Positions 1-10,669 are shown, numbered from the stretch's first letter. The stretch: DNA of 64,000 nucleotides from Aquatica leii (GCA_035610365.1 CM069438.1:33659869-33723868); one strand, 5' to 3'. The notes: generated by a model not told the origin, from the sequence alone. Made by a program: numbers and translations.

Positions 1-1687
1 GCACGTGTTAGATTTTGCCTCTAATTCTCGTCTAGAAATTGCGAACACCGTGACAGTAATGTCGTCCGCGTATGCGAAAATATGGCTGTCTGCTGATAGT
101 TCTGTGCTGAGCAAGTCGTTTACAACGAAATTCCACAATATTGGGTCGAAAATCGAGTTTTGTGGACACCCAGTCATCAGTCGTTTAGCATAAACAGAAC
201 AGGATACGTTTGAAGAATAAGTTATCGATCTGTTCGATAATAATTACGAATGACGCGCGTGGCGCCAGCAGGTACGCAACGACGAGAACTTCAGTCGTCG
301 TTTTGCCTGGAACGAAGTTATATTGAGTATGATGGAAAAGAATGAATCTTTTTGAGAAGCACAGATTCAAAAAGTTTGCCAAGTTCAGATAACAGAATTA
401 TCGGACGGTACGAGTTAGGATTTACGAGATCTTTTTTCCCAGGTTTGAGAATGGTGATGAGTTTACCGGCAAACCATAGCTTTAATAGTGTCGTATTCTG
501 AAATAGTGTATCTGTCGCCATCTCGAATATTGGAGCACTGTTGTATCGACAGAAACCTACGAGAGAATAATCTGTAAACTAACCCTCACGGGCTCCTTAT
601 CAAGCTTTCTTCAACGAATCTTTGCCATGAGCTATACTTTGCTGTCTTCACTGCCAGTTTGTACCTAACGGTGAAGCGCGGTCTTGTATGAGGCAAGCCA
701 TTGATGTTTTACGTCTGCAGGTGCCCTTTGGAGGTGTTTTCGCAAACATCGCACCGCTCGCTTTAACCTGTCTAACTTAGGACTCTACCACGCCATTCTG
801 GCTCTAGAACTTATGCGTATGCGGTTTTAGCTACGTTGGCAAGAATCGAGGATCATCTCGGCCAACTTACCAATGACGGCGTCTACAGATCCAGGAGCGT
901 GACACAAAGCACTACGTAGAAAGTATGTAAGAATAGAGCTTGCAATTTTTGTGTTTAAGCGAACGGGATCTATGTGTTTCAAATCTAGGATTTTCTTAGG
1001 GATCGGTTCTAGGCGAGGCGTTTCGAAAGCTAACTCAAACCGTATCAGTCGGTAGTGACGTTTAATAACTTCTGGGACAACACGCCAGTTTTGGATTTCT
1101 GACAACAGAAGGAGACGCCGAAGTGACGTCAATATTCTTCAAACCTAAGTGACTAGAGAGAGGTGAGAGGTTGTTGTGGTTTGTTGACAACACAATGGTC
1201 ACGCTTACCTACGAAGTTCTCCACGCATCGTCTTTGCTTGTTGGTCACCGGGAAGTGCCAAAGCAGCGATTTCGAATTAAAGTCACCTGCTATTATGATA
1301 AGAACGCCTTTTAGCTCATCAACAATTTTATCGAGGTGTTGGAGATGAATGCGAAGATTCTCACTCGGCGACCAATAAACGCCGACTTGGTAAGCCAAGG
1401 AGGTGTTTCCAACTGTAATCATAGATACTACAGTGTAGTTATTTGTTAAATGGCTGAGTGTAACCACACCGACGAGCTTCAAACTATTGAAAACAATGGC
1501 TGACTAGCACCGCATAGAAAAAGATGCGGATTGGTGTAGCTGCGCCAGCGAGCTCGTACCCTGAACCAGAACTAAACACGTATGGCTCTGGGGTCATGAA
1601 TATATCAATGTCGTTGTTGGAGAACAAACTCATAGCTTCGAAAGTCGCAACTCGCGAACTGCGAAGATTCACTTGGACAAACCTCAA
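1..1687 (-). pseudogene. LINE ORF2 remnant (endonuclease + reverse transcriptase), R1-like
   Basis: Broken minus-strand frames read in order from high to low coordinates. At 1687-1484 is the start of an APE-type endonuclease (begins MRFVQVNLRSSRVA, with a TPEPY block). At 1482-1153 is the endonuclease core with AGDFNSKS. At 1132-827 is the endonuclease-RT linker. At 521-318 is RT block 1 (KPGKKD, then YRPI and LGKLFE). The catalytic YADD lies at 72-61. The copy runs off the left edge, so the RT C-terminus is missing. Several stops and frameshifts make it non-functional. In the LINE life cycle this protein would nick target DNA and prime reverse transcription. The R1-like assignment rests on motif style and on the gag-like ORF upstream; I could not test clade membership. 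Confidence 0.8.
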
Positions 1688-1705
1688 AGTTAATTGAGTG
1701 TCTTT

Positions 1706-1963
1706 TTATTGTTCATTATTGATAATTGCAATCTTGGCGTCGAGCCGTTTTATACATGCCGGGCAAGTATTGAATGAGGTGTTATGTTTAATTTCACTTT
1801 TATGGTCATAACGAACACAGTTTGCGCATGAATGGTCTCGCACAATGTCAAGGCTGCGGTCGGGACCACAACTGTAAAAACTTCTTTCAGGTCTGTTAGG
1901 AAAACTAATAGTGGCCACCTCAGACAACCAGGAGGTGCACACTAAAAAGGTTGTACTCTGCAT
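1706..1963 (-). pseudogene. LINE ORF1 (gag-like) C-terminal remnant
   Basis: An 85-codon minus-strand frame just upstream of the minus-strand LINE ORF2. Its C-terminal half carries a Cys/His pattern, CANCVRYDHKS followed by HNTSFNTCPAC, like the last zinc knuckle of R1/Jockey ORF1 proteins, which bind element RNA. The N-terminal two thirds is not recognisable as gag. It ends about 20 bp before ORF2, the usual order. It is a fragment, not a gene. Confidence 0.6.
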
Positions 1964-2106
1964 AACTATAATCTAGACGAGCGACGAAGTTAGAGAGACC
2001 TTAGTAAGTTTAGTCGGGGAGTAGAAGGCAGATCAACTCAGAGTGGGTCAGCTGAGACCAGCTAAGTGGGACTTACAGTCCATTACGGTCACGGCTCTGT
2101 CAGAAA

Positions 2107-2382
2107 CAGCAGAACAACAGCTACAGAGTAAATTTATTAGAGTAGACCTCAATTCATGTCGAATTCTCAAGAGTGGAAGCTTTAAAGTGTGGTAGATGTT
2201 GGAAGACTGGGCACGTAAATAAAAGCTGCAAGAGACAGGATACGAGGAAGTTATGCTTAAACTGTGGTAAGGAGGGGCACTCCAATGCAAATTGTTCCGA
2301 AAGTAAGCATTGCGCAGTCTGGGACAGCCCGGACTACTCTCCGTGGACAATGGCCTACCCTAAATTCATAACACATAAATGA
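2107..2382 (+). pseudogene. LINE ORF1 C-terminal fragment with two CCHC zinc knuckles
   Basis: A plus-strand frame with two textbook CX2CX4HX4C knuckles: CGRCWKTGHVNKSC and CLNCGKEGHSNANC. The sequence from about 2130 (encoding RVDLNSCRIL) looks like preceding gag in another frame, so there is at least one frameshift. Such knuckles bind nucleic acid in the ORF1p of R1-type LINEs. It directly precedes the ORF2 start at 2415 and is oriented head to head with the minus-strand LINE to its left. Confidence 0.7.
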
Positions 2383-2414
2383 CATCAGAGGGTCCATGAA
2401 CTACAACAACAAAC

Positions 2415-5400
2415 ATGGAAGCAATTAGAATAATGCAAATTAACATTGGTCACAGAAGGACGGCTCAATTGCTAGTCCCTATTATAGCCGAAAAATATAA
2501 GACAGACGTGAATTTGTTACAAGCTTTAGGTATATTACGAACCTGCACGGCCAACTCGCAATAGTCGGTGAGAGGGGTAGGTTCCTAGATACATTAAATA
2601 TATTTAAGGGCGCCAGAGCTTATCCCAAAGTAACTTCTGTCCGCTCACAACAGAATGGTATCACTTGTAACAAGATGTTAGGTTCGTAATGCTGAAAGAA
2701 GCGAAAGAAAGAAAACTAAATCGATAATAACAATTGTACTTTAATTACTCTATCACGATAAATATAGTAAAAGTTAAATAGCCAAATCTAAGTAGGTACT
2801 AGCGAGAATATACAAAATAGAATAACAGCAGGATCGGCAACTTACACTACACGTCAAACAAAAGTGTAGCCACCATAACATATATAAAACTTTATCAGTA
2901 AGTAACATGAATAATAATAATTGACTGTGGATATAAGCAGCAAGCGATAAGTCATTTACTTAAATTAATTGAGTAACAATCACAAGCAACAAGTCATTTC
3001 GCACGTACAATTAGTAAATATAGTAAGTTGTGAATATTCACCGTAGCGACAACGAATAAATAAGAACAAAAAAATTGACTTACCAAAATTCCAGGGTACC
3101 TTCAGAAAAACGTTTTTCCTAATGGTTTCCTGCAATCAAATTTCCTGAAAATAATCGTGTCTACCTGGCGTCTCACAAACTATAAGTAAAATACACATTT
3201 AAAGGAAAGTAATCGAACCGACACTTATCGTATGCTGTTACATTAAATTTCGTCGACGGTGGTATTCAGTTATTGCTTCCGAAGAGAATTCTTATCGTAT
3301 TAGGATCTTCCGAACAGGTAACAATTGCCTTCGAATCGAAATTCTGCACTGGTATCGCAGCGTTCTTAGCTCTACAGCTTCCGATTATAATTTTCCCTTG
3401 AACATTTTAGCTGACGATAAGAACACCCATAGTTAGGAGGTAGCACATGGCGTCTGCGTGGATAAAATCAATTTAATTCAGAAGACTTCTATTTTCCATC
3501 GTGTCCCAACACGTGGATGATTTTTGGAAAAACGATATTCAATTCACGCAGAAATAGGTACTAACATGCACGATGTTAAAGTCAAAATGCCGGTCTGTCA
3601 CCGGATATCGCTTACTCAATACAAAGTGACCAACGAATCCGATAGATGGCGTCGAGAAATATAAAAGTAATTTTTAATTAAACTGATATACAGGGTAATG
3701 CATTATTTAAATTTATGCACGTAACAATTTTTATTAATAAACCAAACATTAACATAGCTAAGAATGCACTACTACCAATGGATGAGGAGTCGAGAACCGC
3801 TATTTATGTTAGTAATACAAATTTCGGGACGAAATGTTTAGTCAGGAAGTCATTTACAGTTCTGCAGTGTTGCAACATCAACGTCTTTAATTGCTACATA
3901 TCGCCAAACGTTAGTGACAGTGAGTTTTGTGTGGACGTAGGCGATATCTATATAACTATGAGAAGAACGGCGAGATTAAAAGTTATTGCTGGTGACTTTA
4001 ACGCGAAAGCGGTTGAATGGGGGGCGGTTAAGAACACGTGTCACAGGGGGGACAAGATTCTCGACTATGCGGCCACAACAAACACATCGTTCTTAATAAG
4101 GGATCCAAGCCGACATTTGAGTGTGGAGCAAAGAGCTCATACATCGACATCACACTGTGCTCTAAGGATATGGAATTTAGATGGGTTGAGTGGGAAGTGT
4201 TGTCGGAAGACAGCCTCAGCGACCATAATTATATCCTCTGTTATAGATAAAAAGGGTAACAAGATACAGCGAAGCCCTCAGTCTGTAAGTAGCTTCCGTT
4301 GGAATTTCAATAAGAGGGCTAAATACTGAGCAATTCACAAGAGCCCTAACGACTGCCTGTAATAAAAAGGAGGAAGGAGATGCAATGCACTCTATTGGTG
4401 AACGACGACGCATGGAATGCATCACCGCAAGAAGGAAGTCGACGAGAATGGCCAAACGCTGCGATTCTCAAGCCAAAGCAGATGTCTACAGTATATATCA
4501 AGAGATTAGAAAGTTATACTAACAAAATATAGACAAGGCTAAAAAAGAAGGCTTAGAATTACGTTTGTGTGTAGAGTTGGATAGCAATCTCTGGGCTTCA
4601 GCATATAAGATTGTGGCAAAAGAGTGAAACTGGGAGGTGATAGGAACTCGCTGACATGCGAAGAAGCGGCTCACATCATAACAAAACTTTTTCCTGCGCA
4701 CCTCACAATGCAGTTTAAGAGCGACAGTACTAGGACCTCTTGCACTTTCACTAAGGAAGAATTGGAGGAGGCGATCAGAAAAGCTGGGAATAAGAAAGCC
4801 TCTGGGTTTGATGGCATTTCCATGGAATGTGTGAAAATTTTGACGGAAGAATATTCGGAAGTACTGCTAAGAGTCTACAATAACGAATTTGTAGTCGGGA
4901 ATTTTCCAATCAAATGGAAGGAGGCTACACTGGTTCTGATCCCCGAACCGACTAAGGCTGAATAAGATGAGCAATCAGTCAGAGGCCTACTTGTCTGATA
5001 AACAAAATATATGAAAGGTTACTCCTGTGTAGACTGCAAACAGAGTTTGAGTCGATAGGAGGTCTATCGCCAGCACAATTTGGCTGTAGACGCGGATACT
5101 CCACTACTGACGCGCTGATGATAATCCATAAGTTGGCAAGTAAGGCCAAGGAAGGTACGTGGCGGACCAGGAACATAGGGGCGCTGGTTCCGTTAGATAT
5201 ACAGAATGCTTTTAATTCGTCACCGTGGCCAAGGATCTTAGACAAAATGCTACGTAGAAGAATTGATGCACATCTAGTCGGAACTGTTGCTAGCTATCTG
5301 TCGAATAGGAGCGTTATATACTTAGACAAGTTCAATAACAGGCTGTATCATAAGGTTACATGTGGGGTCCCGCAGGATCCTTTATAGAATATTTTTACGA

Positions 5401-6402
5401 TGACTTTCTATCCATCAAACTACCGATACAAATTACCCTTGCAGCTTACGCAGAAGACCTGGCGAGTTTTGAACAGGGACGTATTTCTCAAGAATTAGAA
5501 GACGCAATAAGCCAGGCTTTAGAGGCGGTCGACAGGTGGATGAGGACAAATGAGCTCCTAGTGGTAGAGAACAAAACAGAGGCGATTGTCTTTAAAGGGA
5601 GAAGGCATATAAGACCTATACGGTTCCTACACAGCCTGGTGCCGGTAGAAACAAAGGTCAGTATGATGTTCTTAGGAGTGACGCTAGACAGCAGTCTAAC
5701 TTTTGATTGTCTTGCAAAGGTTATGGAGAAGGCTAGTAAAAGAGAAGCGGCTTTGACTAAAGTAATGATAAGAGTCAAAGGGCCAAAAAAGTACCAGGAG
5801 GATAATCCTGATTACGTTGCTGAATACAGTTCTATATGTAGTACCAGTGTGGCATAATCTTTTTCAGAATGGAAGATTAAGGAGCATGGCAAAAAAATGC
5901 AAAGAAGACTGGTCCTGAGGACAACGGCTGCATATAGGACGGTATCGCTGGAGGCCGTCAGGGTACTCGCTGGCATTTCGCCTATAGACTTATTGGCAGA
6001 AGAGCGCTGTAATCCCAAGAACGGTATGCTTGGTAGACCAAGGTGCTGATCCTTGACCTACGCACGTGGACAGAGAAGGAGCTTGGAGACCTGAATTACC
6101 ACAGCACACAAGTTTCCACCAGGCACGGATGCTTTGGCAATCAACTGGTCGGAATCCGGAAGGAGAACCCATCCTGTTTCCTTTGCGGGGATGATACAGA
6201 TAATGCCGAGCATACAGTTTTTATGTGCAGACACTGGCGGGCAGACTGCACAGTATCACAAAGGAAGTATACATTTGGAAAGGAATTGTTGGTTGAGGTT
6301 ATGGTCTTCAGTAGGCAGGCTTGGCACGATATCAGTGCTTTCATGGCGGTAATACTACAGTCGAAAGAAGTGGAATGGAAGAAAAGGTCTGAGCTAATAT
6401 AG
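2415..6402 (+). pseudogene. LINE ORF2 (endonuclease, RT, C-terminal zinc knuckle), split by an insertion
   Basis: ORF2 opens at the ATG at 2415 (MEAIRIMQINIGHRR), typical of an R1-type endonuclease. The frame breaks near 2560-2675 and resumes after an insertion at about 3727, with AGDFNAKAVEWG near 3990. RT follows in pieces: 4624-4965 (KASGFDGIS block), 5118-5387 (LDIQNAFNS and GVPQDPL blocks), 5360-5857 (palm with YAED at 5447-5458 instead of YADD). The C-terminal piece at 6043-6402 holds CFLCGDDTDNAEHTVFMCRHW, the CCHC knuckle typical of R1/LOA-type ORF2. Multiple frameshifts, the insertion and the altered catalytic Asp make it dead. Confidence 0.85.
2676..3726. mobile_element. Insertion of about 1.05 kb splitting LINE ORF2
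   Basis: Sequence between the two halves of the plus-strand endonuclease that has no counterpart in LINEs. It begins TGTTAGGTTCG and ends in a block (3690-3725) resembling the inverted-repeat end at 44650-44689: ATATACAGGG, then an AT-rich stretch, then GCACGTAAC. It contains no recognisable reading frame. The left end does not show the matching inverted repeat and I found no convincing target duplication, so the left border is uncertain by tens of bases. Confidence 0.45.
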
Positions 6403-6689
6403 CTGTAATATAGTGCTGGTTTTTACTATAGCGATTAGTCGAAAGGTCGAGCTCCGTTATAGTCAAGGTATTGTGTGTTGGTTTACTGCTTATGTGTAGG
6501 GTATACTTAATTCTATTGAGGTTATGCGAGGGGATCACTTAAGCCCAGTGCGGATTATTTTTAAAAGAAACTTCGTGGAGGTAAGGGTCTAAAACTTCGT
6601 GGAAAGGAACAACTACCACGCTATACGCAAAATCAATACCTTGCTGATAACTCACAAATCGAAAATTCTTTAGTTAAATGTGAAAGATT
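6403..6689. other. No gene seen; probable LINE 3' tail and junction
   Basis: AT-rich sequence between the LINE ORF2 stop and the gypsy fragment. No coding sequence, tandem repeat or poly(A) end is clear. Confidence 0.4.
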
Positions 6690-6910
6690 TATTCGCTAAT
6701 GGACGAGAAACCAGAGTGCAACGTATTTGAGAGGGAAGTGAAAACATGGTCAAGACCAATCGACAAACATCAAATCAAATTCGAAGCTTCCTTGAGTTGT
6801 GCACCTACTATAGATGATTTGTACGCGGATTCGCCAATATTCCGAAACTGTTGACAAAATTGATCGAAGAAAGAGCAGGATTTAGATGGAATGAAAACTG
6901 GGCCATTATA
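6690..6910 (+). pseudogene. Gypsy pol fragment (RT/RNase H connection), same family as the 57292 element
   Basis: Frames across 6740-6905 give RPIDKHQI, CTYYRRFVRGFAN and AGFRWNEN, matching the RT-RNase H connection of the gypsy element at 57292-61200. It retains the block before RRFV that the 57-kb copy has lost. It is interrupted by the PLE at 6911 and resumes at about 8094. Stops and frameshifts are abundant. Confidence 0.7.
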
Positions 6911-8093
6911 CTAAGATAAGAATGTCTTCCGGGTTTGGACGGTGTCATTGTTGTTGTACCGAAGTTGCCAACGTTTCGCCAACTTTCGTAAGGGGCTTCA
7001 TCAAGGCGTGAGGTAAATCGCAAAACTCAAACAAGTAACCGAAATCTAACTAAGAACTTCCAAAAAGTTAGCTTATCCACTTGTGAAACAAGCCTTAATC
7101 TAAACTAAAAAGGTAAGAAAGAAAACGATAACTTGAAAAAGCAAACGAAAATCTAACAAAGAACCACTACCGAGTTAGGTAATCAACCTGTGATGCCAAG
7201 CCAGATTCTAAACTCCGTAGAAGTGACTTAAGAAGAAATAGTCTCCGTATATAAAGGAAAAGGATCGTCACGGATGGTAAAGCTCGACTCTAATTGGGTT
7301 ACGGTTGATAAGGGGCGTGTTTTCGATAAATGACTAATGACCGGGAACCAAAGAGGGGATAGCTCAAAACCATGATCGCGATTGAAGTTATTAGGGTGTT
7401 TGATGATTTTTATGCTTTCTCGGAATTTCCTGTTGAAAAAGAATGGAGATTTGGCAATCAACGAAACATTATCAAAATCTATCTTGTGACCTGTAGTAAA
7501 ATGATGTTCAGCAACCGCAGACTTGGAAATGTACCTTTTCTTTATACAACGATCATGTTCTGAAATGCGAGTCATGACGGAACGACCGGTTTCACCAATG
7601 TATATTAAACCACATGAACAAGGAATTTGGTATACACCTTGAGATGAAAGTGTAGGAAATTTGTCTTTGGGAGAAGGAATAATCTGAGAGATTTTGCCTG
7701 TCGAGTTGAATATGGGTTTAATACCATTCTTATGAAGAAGTTGCTCTATTTGATCTGTAACCTTGTGAATGTAGGGTAAAAAGGCCAATTTCGGGTTGGA
7801 TTCGGGAGTAGAAATGTCCGTAGGTAATCGAGTACGTGGATGTAGACGACGATTAATGACTATGAATATCTCGCTTTACATAGCCATTGTTCACTAATTT
7901 TCTAGTAAGATGACGGAGTTCCGAGTTTAGATTCTCAGGTTGGCAAATAGAAAAGGCACGATGAACCAAAGATTCAATAACAGAACGTTTCCGTGCAGGA
8001 TGATGATGAGACGAAGCATGAAGGTATCTGTCCAAACCCGGAAGACATTCTTATCTTAGTATAGATTCCGGCCGTGGAAGCCTTCGCTATTAC
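6911..8093 (-). mobile_element. Penelope-like element, 5'-truncated, inserted in a gypsy fragment
   Basis: A minus-strand PLE. It carries the GIY-YIG endonuclease frame (7788-7228) and upstream linker (8035-7853), followed by a family-specific tail to 6911. The right end, about 8030-8093, is an inverted copy of the tail's end, so both termini carry the same roughly 35-bp sequence in opposite orientation. Flanks match gypsy pol on both sides. Left CTGGGCCATTA and right CTGCGTCATTA agree at 9 of 11 positions, which looks like a worn target duplication. Confidence 0.8.
7228..7788 (-). pseudogene. GIY-YIG endonuclease domain of a Penelope-like element
   Basis: A 186-codon frame. Residues 51-65 read GVYQIPCSCGLIYIG, the GIY-YIG core, with ETGRS and a following H-rich segment (SEH, AEHHFTTGHKID) as in EN+ Penelope elements. 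In these elements the domain sits C-terminal to the reverse transcriptase and nicks target DNA. The RT itself is missing; only the linker (HASSHHHPARKR and CQPENLNSEL) remains upstream at 8035-7853 in another frame. Fragments of the same family occur at 26755-27250, 20839-24150 and 50570-51190. Confidence 0.85.
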
Positions 8094-8640
8094 TGCGTCA
8101 TTAACTAAAAGTAACTTCATTAATTTTAAGTTATCCCTGAGAAGATGAGAAACTTGTTTCAGATTCGTCATCGCGTATTTAAGCAAGGTTTTGTCTAGGC
8201 CAGAAAAGATTTCCTGCGTGACTAAGAGAGTGCTGTTAGCAGTCATCAAGTTCATAGAACACTTCTACAAATATTTGTATGAACGGAAAGGCTATTGCAG
8301 TTTCGTAATACAGAAGGACAAGTAGCAAGATGGATCGAAAGACTGCAAGAGTATGACTAAGCAGTCATCAGAACGCTGATGCTTTGTTCAAAAGACCATA
8401 TCCAGCAAATTGCAGTCATTGTTCGCGACTTGAAGAAAAGATTGAATGTCTCCGAAGAACTGCTGTGGTTGATGACGAGCGGGAACTGAGCAGTTGCGTC
8501 GTCGAGAACAAGGAAACGATTCTGAACTGGAAAACAGAGGTGTTGCAGCATTTGCACGATGGTACATCAGGACTTTGGCGTGAAAAAGACATTAAGGAAA
8601 GGGGTACGTTTAAAATAATGTCATAAGTCGCGATATTGGA
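8094..8640 (+). pseudogene. Gypsy pol fragment (RNase H and start of integrase region)
   Basis: Continuation of the gypsy copy after the PLE. Around 8183-8280 it reads SKVLSRPE, LLAVIKFIEHFYKYLYER, matching the RNase H of the element at 58375-58480. Then 8384-8600 matches the linker CSRLEEKIECLRR and the integrase start (LQHLHDGTSG). Frameshifted and truncated at about 8610-8640. Confidence 0.7.
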
Positions 8641-8978
8641 ATTAGTTCGGTCAGTGAAATTGTCATAAATCTGAGTGGAAATTATACTTAAGGTGTACCC
8701 AAACAATCTGGCCAATGATTTACTGACTGCAAGTCAATGACTTGCCAAAATGTTCTATTGAAGTATCTTACATTTAAGTTTTTCTTAGACTCAGTACTAC
8801 AAAACCGAAAAAACTTTTTCTTAACAAAGTCAAGAACACAAACTACCATTTATCATCATGCCTAAAAATTAGTACTTACTGCTTCTGCCAAACTGATTCT
8901 TATGATTCACTTTGTGTACTAAAACAATATGCCATACAAATTTTTTTGAAAAAATAAAATACACAGTAATTTTAATTG
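8641..8978. other. AT-rich intergenic, no feature seen
   Basis: No open frame, repeat or motif that I can support. It ends with one copy of the 12-bp duplication flanking the next element. Confidence 0.4.
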
Positions 8979-9310
8979 CTAAGATGAGAACGTCTTTCAA
9001 ATTTGAACAGTGTCATTGTTGTAACCGAAATTGCCAACGTTTTGTCCAATTTCGTAAAGTGCAAGGTGATTAGCTAACTGTCGTTTGCTTTTTCAAGTTT
9101 ATCGTTTTTTTGCTTACCTTTTTAGAGTTTAGAATTTAGAAGTTCTTAATTAGATTTGGGTTGCTTATTTGAGTTCTTCGATTTTTCTCACGCCCTGATG
9201 AAGCCCCTTACCAAAGTGGGCGAAACGTTGGCAACAATGGCACGGTCCAAATCCGGAAGAGGTTCTCATCTTAGTGTAGACTCCGGCCGTGGAAGCCTTT
9301 GCTATTACAA
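8979..9310. mobile_element. 332-bp palindromic PLE-derived unit with a 12-bp target duplication
   Basis: The left end begins CTAAGATGAG and carries the PLE tail in minus orientation. The right end (from about 9150) carries the same tail in plus orientation, ending ATCTTAGTGTAGACTCCGG then GAAGCC...GCTATTACAA. It has no coding sequence. Flanks are identical: TAATTTTAATTG at 8967-8978 and 9311-9322. The plus-oriented half contains a hammerhead-like core, CTGATGA at 9195-9201 and GAAAC at 9222-9226. It looks like a non-autonomous or end-only PLE product. Confidence 0.8.
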
Positions 9311-9445
9311 TAATTTTAATTGATTGAAGTTGACGTATAACATATGCGTATTTTTACTGAAGAGATTTTCATTTAGTGACTCATGTAATGATTCGCTCAT
9401 TACGGAGAACTGTTTAGCGTATGAAAGTAAAAATAGAATAATCAT

Positions 9446-9451
9446 TTTATT
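9446..9451 (-). terminator. Polyadenylation signal AATAAA of the odorant-binding protein gene
   Basis: AATAAA on the minus strand, about 56 bp after the stop codon of the odorant-binding protein gene. The spacing is normal for a short insect 3' UTR. Confidence 0.55.
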
Positions 9452-9506
9452 GTTTTATTACAACGACATAAATGTTGACATTGAACTGATTAGGCTTTGT
9501 TTCCGC

Positions 9507-9968
9507 TTATGAGTTATGGCTACTGTAATAATGATGTACGCTGTGCAAATTTGGTGCATGTTCGTCTAAACAACGCAAAACAAGAGTAACGGTGTCTCCG
9601 TGATTCTCACCTTCAACGTCGATACATTTATTGATCAACTTGACCACAATTTTAGGTCTATAACTGTTTTCTAAAACCATTCGAATTCGCTCCCAAATGA
9701 TTTCGCCTTTTAAGTTTTGATAGCCGTATCTTTTCCAACAACAACTTAAATACGCTTTGTAGTTGTCGTCGTCACCAAAAACTACATTATCTCGTTTGGC
9801 TTCTAAAACTAGTTCTTCAGAAACGTCTGTTTCTTCAATACACAGTTTTTCATCACGATCTAAATAATCTGCGAACGCCTTTTCAAAAAATTACTTTGTT
9901 ACAAATAAGCGGGTGGTACAGACCTGATTATTAAACACAACGATGAACACGATAATAATTTTATGCAT
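9507..9968 (-). CDS. Odorant-binding protein, Minus-C type (two exons)
   Basis: Join of exon 1 (9968-9924) and exon 2 (9878-9507), with a 45-bp GT-AG intron at 9923-9879 read on the minus strand. The product is 138 aa with no internal stop. Residues 1-18 form a signal peptide (MHKIIIVFIVVF, then AFA as the likely cleavage site). Cysteines at 28, 61, 62, 100 and 118 give C-X32-C-X38-C-X17-C (using C61), the Minus-C pattern lacking classic C2 and C5; the C2 position is Ala in YKAYLSC. Such proteins are secreted, six-helix carriers of small hydrophobic ligands in sensillar lymph or other fluids. The ligand is unknown. The extra C62 is unusual. The intron is very short, but exon 1 reads into a stop without splicing. 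Confidence 0.88.
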
Positions 9969-9979
9969 GTTGTAACGAC

Positions 9980-10015
9980 ACTGAACGCAAATAGGACTTA
10001 ATTGTCTTTATTAAT
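9980..10015 (-). promoter_or_regulatory. Putative core promoter of the odorant-binding protein gene
   Basis: On the minus strand an arthropod initiator TCAGT (9984-9980) lies 12 bp before the ATG. A weak TATA-like TTAATAAAG (10015-10007) lies about 25-30 bp upstream of it. Spacing fits, but both motifs are short. Confidence 0.35.
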
Positions 10016-10031
10016 TCGTTTGTGTTTGTAG

Positions 10032-10133
10032 ACTGGCGAAATGGAAGTGAAAAATCCGCTTTTCCATGATGATCCAACACCTGCACAAACGCCAGCTTTG
10101 AAAATTTCTGAAAACAACGTTCAGAAGAAGTAA
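10032..10133 (+). CDS. Possible 3'-terminal coding exon of an unidentified gene
   Basis: A pyrimidine-rich tract ending TTTGTAG (to 10031) looks like a good 3' splice site. It is followed by 33 codons and TAA (begins TGEMEVKNPLFHDDPTP, ends VQKK). The composition is coding-like and unlike the AT-rich surroundings. No upstream exon is identified, and the region is also the 5' flank of the minus-strand odorant-binding protein gene. I do not recognise the product; it resembles a hydrophilic cytoplasmic tail. It could be a chance open frame. Confidence 0.35.
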   Translation, partial: TGEMEVKNPLFHDDPTPAQTPALKISENNVQKK

Positions 10134-10669
10134 TTTTTTTTATTTATTAAGAGCGTATATATAAAGTGTTATATACAAGAAATATCGATCTATTTTGTGT
10201 TAAAAATTAATGTAATATTTATTCAAAGTATAGTTTATCAACATCAATTAGACGTTAAGACTTAAATAGGCAAAGACGTTTCTCATATCTTTTTTACCAA
10301 ATGTAACTTAGTTGAAAGATTTCGTTTAGTTAAAGAAGACGTTAATAAAAATCCTCGATAAATAATTAGAAAAGCGTTTACTTTGAAATCTATCAATTAT
10401 CGTACGAGTAAAAGTTTAGGTATAGGCTTTCACTTTTATGCGAGATGTACGTGATGAGGTGTGAAAGTGAACTAGATTTTCCTTAGCGTACCATTTGTAA
10501 ACACATTTGTCGCGAGTTTTTTTTTTTATTTTTTTTTATTGAGGTATTAAACAATTATAACAATAAAACAATAACAGTTGCTCATAGAGCCACAGCACAT
10601 AACAATTATAAAGATAACTACATCAGTCGATTAAAATTATAAATACGTTAAAAGTACTTTGGAATTCAT
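10134..10669. other. Intergenic / 3' UTR of the Trp-rich gene
   Basis: AT-rich. T-runs at 10520-10553 contain TTTATT on the plus strand, that is AATAAA on the minus strand, and could end the Trp-rich gene's transcript about 120 bp after its stop. Confidence 0.4.

Noticed and set aside
2676..3726. Solo LTR (TG...CA ends)
   Set aside because: No primer-site or purine-tract context, no target duplication, and the right end matches a TIR family instead.
7372..7563. Plus-strand frame starting MIAIEVIRVFDDF
   Set aside because: Antisense of the GIY-YIG frame of the minus-strand PLE.
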